Shown: positions 1 through 6,535, counted from the first letter of the stretch. The stretch is 6,763 bases of DNA from an uncultured Bacilli bacterium (GCA_934096735.1 CAKOMS010000030.1:1-6763); one strand, 5' to 3'. Translations and numbers: made by a program. The notes: generated by a model not told the origin, from the sequence alone.

Positions 1-2
1 AT

Positions 3-1394
3 ATTAAATTGTTAGATAATAAATCTGATAATCTTTTTGCAATTATGGTAAAAGATGCTAGTGGTAATTATAATGAATCAAGTACATTTCCAACAGGAGC
101 ATATGTACTCAATGAAACAATGTCAGCATGTGTAGATAATAATGGAAATAAAGTAGATAATGTATTAAGTTATGAAAGCGGTCATGTATATACAAAAACA
201 AATAAATCAGTATATTGTTATTTATATTTTGATAAAGAATTAACAAAAGTATATGATAGAGTAATTGAAGATTATAATAATGGTAATGGAGTAGAAAAAA
301 CAACAGATGAGAATGGAAAAGATGTATATTATTATACAGGAAATATAACAAGCAATAATTTAGTATTAAATAATTATTGTTGGAAGATGGTAAGAACAAC
401 TGAAACAGATGCAGTAAAACTTATTTATAATGGAGTATATAAAGATGACACAAAATGTAACAATACAGGAACAGATGTATATATAAATTCGACACAATTC
501 AATACAAAAAATAATTCACCAGCCCATGTAGGATATATGTATGGAACTGTATATACCATCTCTTCAAAATCAGCATTGGCATTTGATACATATTATTATG
601 GAAGTGATGTAACATGGAATGGAACAACATATAGATTAAGTGATGCAGAAAGTGGAGCAATTGCTGATATGTATAGTAAATTAAGTAATAAACATTATAC
701 ATGTTTTAGTACAAGTTCATCTTGTTCAAAAGTATATTATATTTATTATATGTATAATGCAACAGGAACAGCATCATACATGACATTAACAAATGGAAAA
801 AAGATAGATGATGTATTAGACGAAATGTTAAATTATAATACAACAAACAGTAATATAAAAACAGTAATAGATAATTGGTATAGTACAAACATGACAAATG
901 TAACAGATTATTTAGAGAATGCAATATATTGTAATAATAGAAATATATCAAACTTAGGAGGATGGAATCCAAGCGGAGGTAATATTTCAACATATATACA
1001 ATTTAATGATTATGATGAAAACAATCTAAGATTAATGTGTCAAGATAAGGAAGATCAATTTACATTAAAAGTTGATTCAGGAGGAACGTTAGGCTATGGA
1101 AATAATGCTTTGGATTATCCAGTAGGATTATTAACAAGTAAAGAAGCGAAAATTGCCGGTAGTGGTTCTTCAATTGATTATTTATATATTAGGGATAATT
1201 ATTGGTTAATGTCTCCTTTCGCTTTCGATGATTATGGTGTGCGTGTCAGCACCTTATACTATGGAGATCTGTCTAATGCTATTTTATACAATGCTAATTT
1301 AGGTGTTCGACCTGCTATATCTTTAAAGAAAGCTATTAAAATTTCTGGAGGGTCTGGAGAAATAGAAGACCCATACACAGTAAGTCTAAATTAA
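3..1394 (+). CDS. Surface/secreted protein with C-terminal 'GVRPAISLK' module, 5'-truncated
   Basis: The frame is open to the left edge (codons ATT, AAA precede the TTG at 9) and no ribosome binding site is visible, so the true start and any signal or prepilin peptide lie outside the window. Counting from that TTG, 461 residues are visible. They are rich in Asn, Tyr, Thr and Ser, with no membrane segment or LPXTG motif. Segments in order: a small domain ending in 'CYLYFD' (about 25-75, C41 and C70); a domain with 'NNYCWKMVR' and 'LIYNG' (about 105-145); 'GYMYG' (175-179); a middle region with several Cys; and a C-terminal module with 'FTLKV', 'GYGNNALDYPVGLLT', 'YWLMSP' (398-403) and 'GVRPAISLK' (432-440), ending 'EDPYTVSLN'. 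I recognise this layout from predicted surface proteins of low-GC gut Firmicutes, often present as paralogues. The function is not known to me; adhesion or ligand binding is inference. A pilin-like N-terminus is possible but not visible. The stop TAA is followed by a terminator. Confidence 0.85.
   Translation: MKLLDNKSDNLFAIMVKDASGNYNESSTFPTGAYVLNETMSACVDNNGNKVDNVLSYESGHVYTKTNKSVYCYLYFDKELTKVYDRVIEDYNNGNGVEKTTDENGKDVYYYTGNITSNNLVLNNYCWKMVRTTETDAVKLIYNGVYKDDTKCNNTGTDVYINSTQFNTKNNSPAHVGYMYGTVYTISSKSALAFDTYYYGSDVTWNGTTYRLSDAESGAIADMYSKLSNKHYTCFSTSSSCSKVYYIYYMYNATGTASYMTLTNGKKIDDVLDEMLNYNTTNSNIKTVIDNWYSTNMTNVTDYLENAIYCNNRNISNLGGWNPSGGNISTYIQFNDYDENNLRLMCQDKEDQFTLKVDSGGTLGYGNNALDYPVGLLTSKEAKIAGSGSSIDYLYIRDNYWLMSPFAFDDYGVRVSTLYYGDLSNAILYNANLGVRPAISLKKAIKISGGSGEIEDPYTVSLN
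1141..1335 (+). other. Compositionally distinct C-terminal module of the surface protein gene
   Basis: Inside the first gene, this stretch differs from the sequence before it. Arginine codons upstream are AGA or AGG, whereas the two here are CGT (about 1242) and CGA (about 1308). Proline is CCA in the upstream part and CCT twice here, returning to CCA in the tail. By my count G+C is about 38% in 1201-1320 against about 25% in 841-900. The encoded segment runs from just before 'YWLMSP' through a run of Phe, Asp, Tyr, Ser and Asn residues to 'GVRPAISLK'. The boundaries are approximate. It may be an exchanged cassette, a recombining paralogue segment or a hypervariable lectin-like domain. Confidence 0.5.
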
Positions 1395-1428
1395 AATAAC
1401 TTGTCAACGAAGACATAAAAATAGTAAA

Positions 1429-1442
1429 AGTTCTCCCGAACT
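1429..1442 (+). other. Small perfect hairpin in the 3' untranslated region
   Basis: AGTTC (1429-1433) and GAACT (1438-1442) form a perfect 5-bp stem closed by a TCCC loop. It lies between the surface protein stop and the terminator at 1448. There is no T tract directly after it, so it is not itself a terminator. It could protect or position the mRNA 3' end. Its significance is uncertain because short inverted repeats are common in AT-rich DNA. Confidence 0.3.
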
Positions 1443-1447
1443 AAAAG

Positions 1448-1480
1448 AAGAAATACTTTCTTAATAGAGAGTATTTTTTT
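1448..1480 (+). terminator. Rho-independent terminator after the surface protein gene
   Basis: The arms 1451-1460 and 1467-1476 pair over 10 bp with one G-U, around a 6-base TTAATA loop. The stem merges into seven consecutive T (1474-1480), which can also pair with the A-rich bases just upstream. It separates the surface protein gene from the suf operon. Confidence 0.85.
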
Positions 1481-1516
1481 ACGTTTATACAATTTATATT
1501 TAAAAATCACTTAAAT

Positions 1517-1525
1517 TATGATAAT
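1517..1525 (+). promoter_or_regulatory. Probable -10 region of the suf operon promoter
   Basis: Two overlapping 5/6 matches to TATAAT occur here: TATGAT (1517-1522) and GATAAT (1520-1525), about 45 bases before the sufC start and after the preceding terminator. No good -35 box is seen at 16-18 bases upstream, where the sequence is only TTATAT-like, so the assignment rests on the -10 and the position. The roughly 35-nt AT-rich leader shows no T-box, riboswitch or clear operator. Confidence 0.45.
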
Positions 1526-1558
1526 ATAGACATGTTAAAAATTATTTTTAATAGTGGT

Positions 1559-1565
1559 AGGTGAG
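1559..1565 (+). promoter_or_regulatory. Ribosome binding site that fixes the sufC start
   Basis: AGGTGAG ends three bases before the ATG at 1569. This favours that ATG over the in-frame GTG at 1554, which would place the Shine-Dalgarno sequence inside the coding region and add five non-family residues. Confidence 0.75.
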
Positions 1566-1568
1566 TAT

Positions 1569-2318
1569 ATGTTAGAACTTAAAAATTTTAGTTTATATAT
1601 TAATGATACAAATCTTATAGATAATATTAATTTACAAATTAATCAAGGTGAAATTCATGTTTTAATGGGTAAAAATGGTGTTGGTAAAAGTAGTATAGCC
1701 AAGTCTCTTATTGGAGATGATTCTTATAAAGTAAAGGGTAATATTATCTTTAATGGTGAAGATATAACTAATCTAGAAACTTATAAAAGAGCCCAAAAAG
1801 GACTTTATTTAATTAATCAAATGCCTCCTCAAATTGAAGGAGTAACTAATGCTGAACTTTTAAGAGTAGCACTTAATGAAAAAGAAGGGAAGCCTGTCAA
1901 TATATTTGAATTTAATAAAGAACTTGAAAGTATTTGTAAAAGTCTTGAATTAGATAAATCATTTATACATAAAGATATAAATGTTGGAGCCTCTGGTGGA
2001 GAAAGAAAAAAAATAGAACTACTTCACATGAATATGCTTAAGCCATCATTTATAATATTAGATGAAATAGATTCAGGTCTTGATGTTGATGCTATAAAAA
2101 TGGTAGCAAAAAACATACTAAGTTATTATGAAAAATATAATCCATCAATTTTAATTATTACTCACAATGATAACTTACTTAAGTATTTTGATAATTATAA
2201 AGTATCTGTTATTAGCGATAAAAAAATAATTAAAACTGGAGATAAAAGTCTAGTTAAAGAAGTATTATCTGAAGGTTTTAAAGAATTAGATAAGACAAAT
2301 ATTATAAGTGAGAATTAA
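1569..2318 (+). CDS. sufC: SufC, Fe-S cluster assembly ATPase
   Basis: This is the cytoplasmic ABC-type ATPase of the SUF machinery. It binds SufB/SufD-family proteins and drives the conformational change needed for cluster assembly; it is not a transporter. The protein is 249 residues, the usual SufC length. Visible motifs: Walker A GKNGVGKS (34-41); Q-loop Q84 in 'LINQMPPQIEGV', the SufC-type context; ABC signature ASGGERKK (141-148); Walker B FIILDEID (161-168) with catalytic E166; D-loop SGLD (169-172); and H-loop H199 in 'ITHND'. The E-R-K-K after the signature matches SufC's 'SGGEKKR'-like pattern better than that of transporter ATPases. It is first in a four-gene suf operon, with the next start 4 nt after its stop. 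Nothing is missing from the catalytic set, so ATPase activity is expected. The identification rests on the motifs and the suf neighbours together. Confidence 0.95.
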   Translation: MLELKNFSLYINDTNLIDNINLQINQGEIHVLMGKNGVGKSSIAKSLIGDDSYKVKGNIIFNGEDITNLETYKRAQKGLYLINQMPPQIEGVTNAELLRVALNEKEGKPVNIFEFNKELESICKSLELDKSFIHKDINVGASGGERKKIELLHMNMLKPSFIILDEIDSGLDVDAIKMVAKNILSYYEKYNPSILIITHNDNLLKYFDNYKVSVISDKKIIKTGDKSLVKEVLSEGFKELDKTNIISEN

Positions 2319-2322
2319 AATT

Positions 2323-2979
2323 ATGAATAAATTATTAGTAAATGGTAATGATTATATAAGTGATGGTATCTATAATATAATAAATGATAATAATATAGGA
2401 AATGTTACATTACATATAAATGGAAATGTAACATTAAGTTTAAATAATATAAAGTTAGATTATATAAAACTAGTTCTTAATAATAATGCAATTTTAAAAT
2501 TATATAAATATAATGATAACTGTAATGATTTAAAAGTAGATATTTATTGTAAAGATAATAATTATTTAGAATATAATGAATCTATTCAAAATAAGAAAGA
2601 TACAAAATTAGAAATAAATAATTATATTGAAGGAAATAATAGTAATTCATTAATTAATATAAGAAATGTAAGTTATGAAGGAACTAGTACAATTATAGTT
2701 AATACTATAGTAAAAAAAGATACATTTGAAAATATTGCAACTGAAAATTTAAAAGGTATTACAAATGGTGGTAAAGTGAGAATTGATCCGAATATAGAGT
2801 GTTTTACAAATGAAGTATCAGCTAATCACTTAACTACTATAGGAAATATAAATGTAGATTCACTTAATTACTTAATGTCTAAAGGTATAAGTGAAAAAGT
2901 TGCAAAAGAAACATTACTAAAAGGTTTTATTTTTAGTAATATGAACGAATTTATAAAAAAGGAAAATGGAGGTGAATAA
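2323..2979 (+). CDS. Short SufD/SufB-family scaffold protein (218 aa)
   Basis: This should be the partner of SufC in the Fe-S assembly scaffold. The C-terminal third carries the family signature: 'NGGKVRIDPNIEC' (148-160), 'NEVSANHLTTIG' (163-174), then 'LNYLMSKGIS' and 'AKETLLKGF' (181-202). H169 sits where SufD proteins have the conserved His of 'xxHGATxG' (E. coli SufD His360), so it resembles SufD more than SufB, which has 'EHEA' there. Cysteines are C67, C76 and C160. The upstream part is Asn-rich, with alternating hydrophobic residues as expected for a beta-helix. SufD is normally about 420 residues and SufB about 470, so the N-terminal domain and much of the helix are missing. No frameshift remnant is seen: sufC ends 4 nt upstream and the frame is intact. 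I start at ATG 2323; the in-frame GTG at 2308 would overlap sufC by 11 nt. A weak AGTGAG precedes the ATG by about 10 bases. Family assignment is firm; the SufD label and mechanism are inferred. Confidence 0.82.
   Translation: MNKLLVNGNDYISDGIYNIINDNNIGNVTLHINGNVTLSLNNIKLDYIKLVLNNNAILKLYKYNDNCNDLKVDIYCKDNNYLEYNESIQNKKDTKLEINNYIEGNNSNSLINIRNVSYEGTSTIIVNTIVKKDTFENIATENLKGITNGGKVRIDPNIECFTNEVSANHLTTIGNINVDSLNYLMSKGISEKVAKETLLKGFIFSNMNEFIKKENGGE
2968..2974 (+). promoter_or_regulatory. Strong ribosome binding site for sufS inside the preceding gene
   Basis: GGAGGTG lies five bases before the sufS ATG and encodes the last residues of the short SufD-like protein. It is the best Shine-Dalgarno sequence in the operon, suggesting that SufS is translated more efficiently than the genes around it. 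Confidence 0.8.
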
Positions 2980-4179
2980 ATGCATAGAGAAGATTTTCCA
3001 ATGTTAAATCAAGATATTATATATTTAGATAATGGTGCAACAAGCCTAAAACCTAAACAAGTTATAGATAAAGTAGTAGATTATTATGAAAACTATAGTG
3101 CTAATGCACATAGGGGAGACTATGATATCTCTTATAAAGTTAATTTAGAATATGAAAATACTAGAGATTTAGTAAAAGAATTTATAAATGCAAGAAGTAA
3201 AGAAGAAATAGTATTTACTAGTGGTACAACAGATAGTATGAATATGATTGTAAATGGTTTTTTTAATAATCTTATTGAAGATGGTGATGAAATACTTATT
3301 ACTCAAACAGAACATGCATCTAATGTTATGCCATGGTTTAGATTAGCTTTAAATAAAGGAGCAGTTATTAAATATATTCCTCTAGATGATAATTACTTTG
3401 TAACATTAGATAACATAAAAAAAGTAGTAACCAATAAAACAAAAGTAATTAGTTTAGCGGGTATAACAAATGTTATTGGAGATTTGAGACCAATTAAAGA
3501 AATAACTAAATATGCTCATGAAAATAATATATTTGTAGTAGTAGATGGTGCTCAAATGGTTCCCCATTCAAAAGTAGATGTTAAAGATTTAGATATAGAT
3601 TTCTTAGCATTCTCTTCACATAAGATGTGTGGTCCAACTGGAGTTGGAGTATTATATGGAAGATATGAATTATTAAATAATTTAGAACCAATTAATTTAG
3701 GCGGTGGTATGAATGAATCTTTTGATACACCAGATAAAATGGAATTAAAAGAACTACCAACTAGATTAGAAGCTGGTACTCCAAATATAGCAGGAGTTAT
3801 AGGATTTGGAGAAGCAATTAAATATTTAAATAAAGTAGGTATGAACAATATAGAAAAAAGAGAAAAAAAATTAAGAAGTTATCTTATTGAAAAGTTAGTA
3901 ACAATTCCTCATATTGACATACTTAATTTATCTTCTTCAGACGGTGGCATAGTAGCATTTAATGTTGAAGGTTTATTTGCAGAAGATGTAGCATATTACT
4001 TAAATAAATATGGTGTATGTGTAAGAGCAGGTAATCACTGTGCTAAACTTACAAAAGATGTTGTAGGAGTAAAAAATTCTTTAAGAGTTAGTTTATATTT
4101 TTATAATACTGAAAGTGAAATAGATACTTTTGTTGATTTATTAAAAGATAAAAATAAAATTATGAAAGAGATGTTTTAA
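2980..4179 (+). CDS. sufS: SufS, cysteine desulfurase
   Basis: This PLP enzyme (class V aminotransferase fold) converts cysteine to alanine and holds the sulfur as a persulfide for transfer to SufU. Its 399 residues are close to the usual length of about 405. Visible landmarks: 'YLDNGATSLKP' (15-25), 'FTSGTTDSMN' (79-88), His112 in 'TEHASN' expected to stack on PLP, Asp189-x-Gln in 'VVDGAQ', the PLP lysine K215 in 'SSHKMCGP', 'EAGTPN' (264-269), and the catalytic C354 in 'RAGNHCAK' followed by 'SLRVSLYFYNT'. SufS and CsdA enzymes usually read 'HHCAQP' or 'HHCAMP' at the active site; here it is 'NHCAKL', a local change. The gene starts immediately after the stop of the previous gene and its TAA shares one base with the sufU ATG, so translation is tightly coupled. 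Type II (SufS-like) identity is supported by context and by the short active-site loop. Confidence 0.95.
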   Translation: MHREDFPMLNQDIIYLDNGATSLKPKQVIDKVVDYYENYSANAHRGDYDISYKVNLEYENTRDLVKEFINARSKEEIVFTSGTTDSMNMIVNGFFNNLIEDGDEILITQTEHASNVMPWFRLALNKGAVIKYIPLDDNYFVTLDNIKKVVTNKTKVISLAGITNVIGDLRPIKEITKYAHENNIFVVVDGAQMVPHSKVDVKDLDIDFLAFSSHKMCGPTGVGVLYGRYELLNNLEPINLGGGMNESFDTPDKMELKELPTRLEAGTPNIAGVIGFGEAIKYLNKVGMNNIEKREKKLRSYLIEKLVTIPHIDILNLSSSDGGIVAFNVEGLFAEDVAYYLNKYGVCVRAGNHCAKLTKDVVGVKNSLRVSLYFYNTESEIDTFVDLLKDKNKIMKEMF

Positions 4180-4613
4180 TGGATAATGAAATAAAAAGAG
4201 AAATAATTTTAGAACATTTTCAAAATCCAATTAATAAAGAAAATGTTATAAATAATAATTATAAAAAAGTTAATACAAGAAATCCAAATTGTATAGATAA
4301 TTTAGATATCTTTGTAGATATAGAAGATAATATAATAAAAGATATTAAATTTACTGGTGAAGCATGTGCTATTTCAACTTCATCTACATCAATTATGATA
4401 AAAAATTTAATTGGTAAAAGTATTAGTGAAGCAAATAAATATATTAATAATTTTCTTGCTATGTGTAATGAAGAAGAATATGATGAAAATTTATTAAATG
4501 AAGGTATAGCATTTGATGAAATATATAAACAAAATAATAGAAAAAATTGTGTATTACTTCCTTATAAAGGTATAATAAATGCAATTAATGAATATGCAAA
4601 AAGGGATGAATAA
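4179..4613 (+). CDS. sufU: SufU, zinc-dependent sulfurtransferase partner of SufS
   Basis: SufU accepts persulfide sulfur from SufS by exchanging a zinc ligand with the desulfurase and passes it to the SUF scaffold. The 144 residues match the family. The four zinc/active-site positions known from B. subtilis SufU are all present: C38 and D40 in 'NPNCID', C63 in 'GEACAIS', and C124 in 'KNCVLLPYKGI'. The Gly usually found between the first Cys and Asp (NPxCGD) is Ile here, and the Trp of 'LAWKAL' appears replaced by Tyr128. The region around residues 79-112 ('IGKSISEAN ... NEGIAFDEI') fits the SufU-specific insertion that separates it from IscU. The start ATG overlaps the sufS TAA by one base; AGAG a few bases upstream can serve as a weak ribosome binding site. 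It is the last suf gene visible, where sufB would be expected next in the common Firmicutes order. Confidence 0.93.
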   Translation: MDNEIKREIILEHFQNPINKENVINNNYKKVNTRNPNCIDNLDIFVDIEDNIIKDIKFTGEACAISTSSTSIMIKNLIGKSISEANKYINNFLAMCNEEEYDENLLNEGIAFDEIYKQNNRKNCVLLPYKGIINAINEYAKRDE

Positions 4614-4622
4614 TCTCTTTTT
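4598..4622 (+). terminator. Terminator-like hairpin overlapping the sufU stop
   Basis: The arms 4598-4607 and 4613-4622 form a 10-bp stem with one G-U around a 5-base loop. The sufU TAA (4611-4613) is at the loop and start of the 3' arm. The T run is only five bases and lies within the stem, followed by ATAATAAAA, so termination may be partial. It fits the end of the suf operon, with a separate promoter following. Confidence 0.55.
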
Positions 4623-4652
4623 ATAATAAAATAAATAGGACATATAAATTAC

Positions 4653-4663
4653 CTAAAATTTAG
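4653..4663 (+). promoter_or_regulatory. Small inverted repeat just upstream of the ligase promoter
   Basis: CTAAA and TTTAG flank a single A, ending eight bases before the -35 box. Its position would suit an operator for a dimeric regulator, but at 11 bp in AT-rich DNA it may be chance. I do not recognise a specific regulator's site. Confidence 0.2.
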
Positions 4664-4671
4664 TAGAATAT

Positions 4672-4703
4672 TTGACAATTAATGGATTTTGTTATATTAT
4701 AAT
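4672..4703 (+). promoter_or_regulatory. Sigma-A type promoter of the acyl-CoA synthetase gene
   Basis: A perfect -35 TTGACA (4672-4677) is followed after exactly 17 bases by TATTAT (4695-4700, 5/6). A perfect TATAAT overlaps at 4698-4703 but with a 20-base spacer. Transcription would start near 4707-4710, giving a leader of about 20 bases, just enough for the ribosome binding site. This is the best promoter in the window and makes the downstream gene independent of suf. Confidence 0.85.
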
Positions 4704-4716
4704 AAAGATTTAGATT

Positions 4717-4721
4717 GGGGG
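4717..4721 (+). promoter_or_regulatory. Ribosome binding site that decides the ligase start
   Basis: GGGGG followed by AT ends five bases before the ATG at 4727. The in-frame TTG at 4715 would use this element as coding sequence and leave almost no leader after the promoter, so the ATG is preferred. Confidence 0.7.
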
Positions 4722-4726
4722 ATAAT

Positions 4727-6535
4727 ATGCCGAAATTATATTATGGTGAAGAAGCCGAAAGAAAAATATTAGAAAATACAAAACAAAACATATTTGACTA
4801 TATGGATGCATCAACAAAAGATATTGAAGATTTTACAGCAATGACTTATTATGGAGGAGAAATATCTTATAAAGAACTAAAAGAAAATATTTTTAAGTAT
4901 GCAAATACTCTAAAAAGATATGGACTTGAAAAGGGAGATACAATAACTCTATGCTTACCTAATGTACCTGAAGTTGTTTATTACAAATATGCAGCATGGT
5001 TACTTGGAATAAAAACTCATTTAGTTGATCCAAGATTTAATCCAGAAGGTATTTTAGAGTTAACAAATAAAAGTCATTCATCTTTATTTGTGTCAGTAAT
5101 AGATGCCTTTAGTGTTAAAATTGCACCGATTATTGATAGATTAAATGTTGAAAATGTAGTTTTAGTAGCACCATCTGATTCTATGAAAGTAGAAAGAATT
5201 AGAGATGCCAAGAATGTTTTAGCAAAAGCTTTATATTCTTATAAAGAATTTGAACTTTATTTAAAAGAATTAACATTTAGAGAAGAAAAAGTATTATTAA
5301 ATAGAGATTTTTTAAAATTTGCAAAAAGTAATAGAGTAGTATCAGTATATGAAGAAAATATGCCAGCTACAATAGTATTTACTAGCGGTACAACAGGAAC
5401 TCCAAAAGGTCCAGTATTATCACATGATAGTTATAATATAAAAGTAAATCAAATAGATTATGGTGTTCCAAATATTCAAAGAGGGGATAAATTCTTAGCA
5501 GTAATTCCTTTCTTTGCAGCTTATGGTTCTTATGCAGGTATGGCAAATAGCTTAAAAAAAGGTATGAATATGTATATGATACCAAAATTTATTCCACAAG
5601 AATTTGGTGATTTAATTTGTAGATATCAAATTCAAACTGCAATCGGAGTACCAATGTATTGGGAAAAATTTGCACACGATTGGCCTAATTTACAAAAGAA
5701 ATACAATCTTGATGATTTATCATTCTTAAAAAATCCAGTATCAGGCGGAGATGTAGTAAGTCCAGAAGTTACAGAAAAATGTAATCAAACATTTAAAGAT
5801 AATAACAGTGAAGCAAAATTTATAGTTGGTTATGGTAGTAGTGAGACTGCAGGTCCAGTAGCAACAACAGTAAATAATGATGAATATAGTGATGATTTAA
5901 CAACAGGAATATTTTTCCCAGGTATAAAACATATATTCTTAGATCCAGAAACACATAAAGTAGTAGAAGGTGCTACTAGTGGAGAACTTGCATTACATGA
6001 TCCAGGTATGATGTTAGGTTATTTAGATGCTGATGAAGAAACTGAAGAAATAACAGTAAATTATAATGGTGAAAAATACTATAACATGGGTGATATATTT
6101 TCTATAAATGAAAAGGGAATGTTATACTTTGGCGGAAGAACTAAAAGAGTAATAATGAGACCAGATGGACACACAGTACATGCCTTTCCAATTGAAAAAT
6201 CTATTTTAGAAGATGAAGATGTTGAAAATGTTTGTGCAGTTGGTCTTAAGAAAAAAGATAATTCTTCAGGTACAATTCCAGTAGCATTTGTAGTTTTAAA
6301 AGATGGTATAGAACCAAGCGAAGAATTAGTAAAAAGATTAGATACAAGAGCATTATTTAATTTATCTGAAAGAAATAGAGCAATGGCATACACATTTGTT
6401 CAAGAATTACCTTATAGTTTAATGGGTAAAATAGCATATAAAGAACTTGAAAAAATTACTTTAGAAGATTTAGATTTATATGTAGTGGATTACACATTTA
6501 TAGATAAAGATTATGCAAGAACATTAAAAAAATAA
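4727..6535 (+). CDS. AMP-binding (ANL superfamily) enzyme, probable acyl-CoA synthetase
   Basis: The enzyme should activate a carboxylic acid with ATP to an acyl-adenylate and transfer it, most likely to CoA. It has 602 residues, longer than many 500-560-residue members, and all core ANL motifs: the phosphate-binding loop TIVFTSGTTGTPKG (215-228, with K227), 'FFAAYGS' in the acyl pocket region (262-268), GYGSSETAG (368-376), YYNMGD with D456, the hinge-region 'GGRTKR' (469-474, R471), and the C-terminal catalytic lysine K568 in 'PYSLMGKIAYKEL'. The hinge 'MRPDGHTVHAFPIE' (477-490) differs a little from the usual 'GxxVxPxEIE'. No signal peptide or membrane segment is seen and no carrier-protein domain follows, so it is a stand-alone cytoplasmic ligase. 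The substrate cannot be read from the sequence; a fatty acid or an aryl or amino acid are all possible. It has its own promoter and a terminator follows, so it is probably monocistronic and not part of the SUF pathway. Confidence 0.9.
   Translation: MPKLYYGEEAERKILENTKQNIFDYMDASTKDIEDFTAMTYYGGEISYKELKENIFKYANTLKRYGLEKGDTITLCLPNVPEVVYYKYAAWLLGIKTHLVDPRFNPEGILELTNKSHSSLFVSVIDAFSVKIAPIIDRLNVENVVLVAPSDSMKVERIRDAKNVLAKALYSYKEFELYLKELTFREEKVLLNRDFLKFAKSNRVVSVYEENMPATIVFTSGTTGTPKGPVLSHDSYNIKVNQIDYGVPNIQRGDKFLAVIPFFAAYGSYAGMANSLKKGMNMYMIPKFIPQEFGDLICRYQIQTAIGVPMYWEKFAHDWPNLQKKYNLDDLSFLKNPVSGGDVVSPEVTEKCNQTFKDNNSEAKFIVGYGSSETAGPVATTVNNDEYSDDLTTGIFFPGIKHIFLDPETHKVVEGATSGELALHDPGMMLGYLDADEETEEITVNYNGEKYYNMGDIFSINEKGMLYFGGRTKRVIMRPDGHTVHAFPIEKSILEDEDVENVCAVGLKKKDNSSGTIPVAFVVLKDGIEPSEELVKRLDTRALFNLSERNRAMAYTFVQELPYSLMGKIAYKELEKITLEDLDLYVVDYTFIDKDYARTLKK

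Noticed and set aside
9..11. TTG at 9 as the real start of the surface protein gene
   Set aside because: The frame is open upstream to the window edge and there is no room for a visible ribosome binding site, so the gene is better treated as truncated.
109..993. Several long minus-strand open frames opposite the surface protein gene
   Set aside because: Their translations are Leu/Tyr/His-rich low-complexity strings with no ribosome binding sites or family motifs, as expected from the complement of Asn- and Tyr-rich AT-biased coding sequence.
1395..1553. A riboswitch or T-box upstream of the suf operon
   Set aside because: The stretch holds the upstream gene's terminator and a -10 region; the remaining leader of about 35 bases is too short and unstructured.
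1554..1556. GTG at 1554 as the sufC start
   Set aside because: It would place the AGGTGAG ribosome binding site inside the gene; the ATG at 1569 has ideal spacing and gives the normal SufC N-terminus.
4614..4726. A remnant of sufB after sufU
   Set aside because: The 113 bases before the next start hold only a hairpin tail and a promoter; no frame shows SufB motifs.
3552..6393. Minus-strand open frames opposite sufS and the acyl-CoA synthetase
   Set aside because: They lie wholly inside clearly coding genes, show no recognisable domain and no translation signals.
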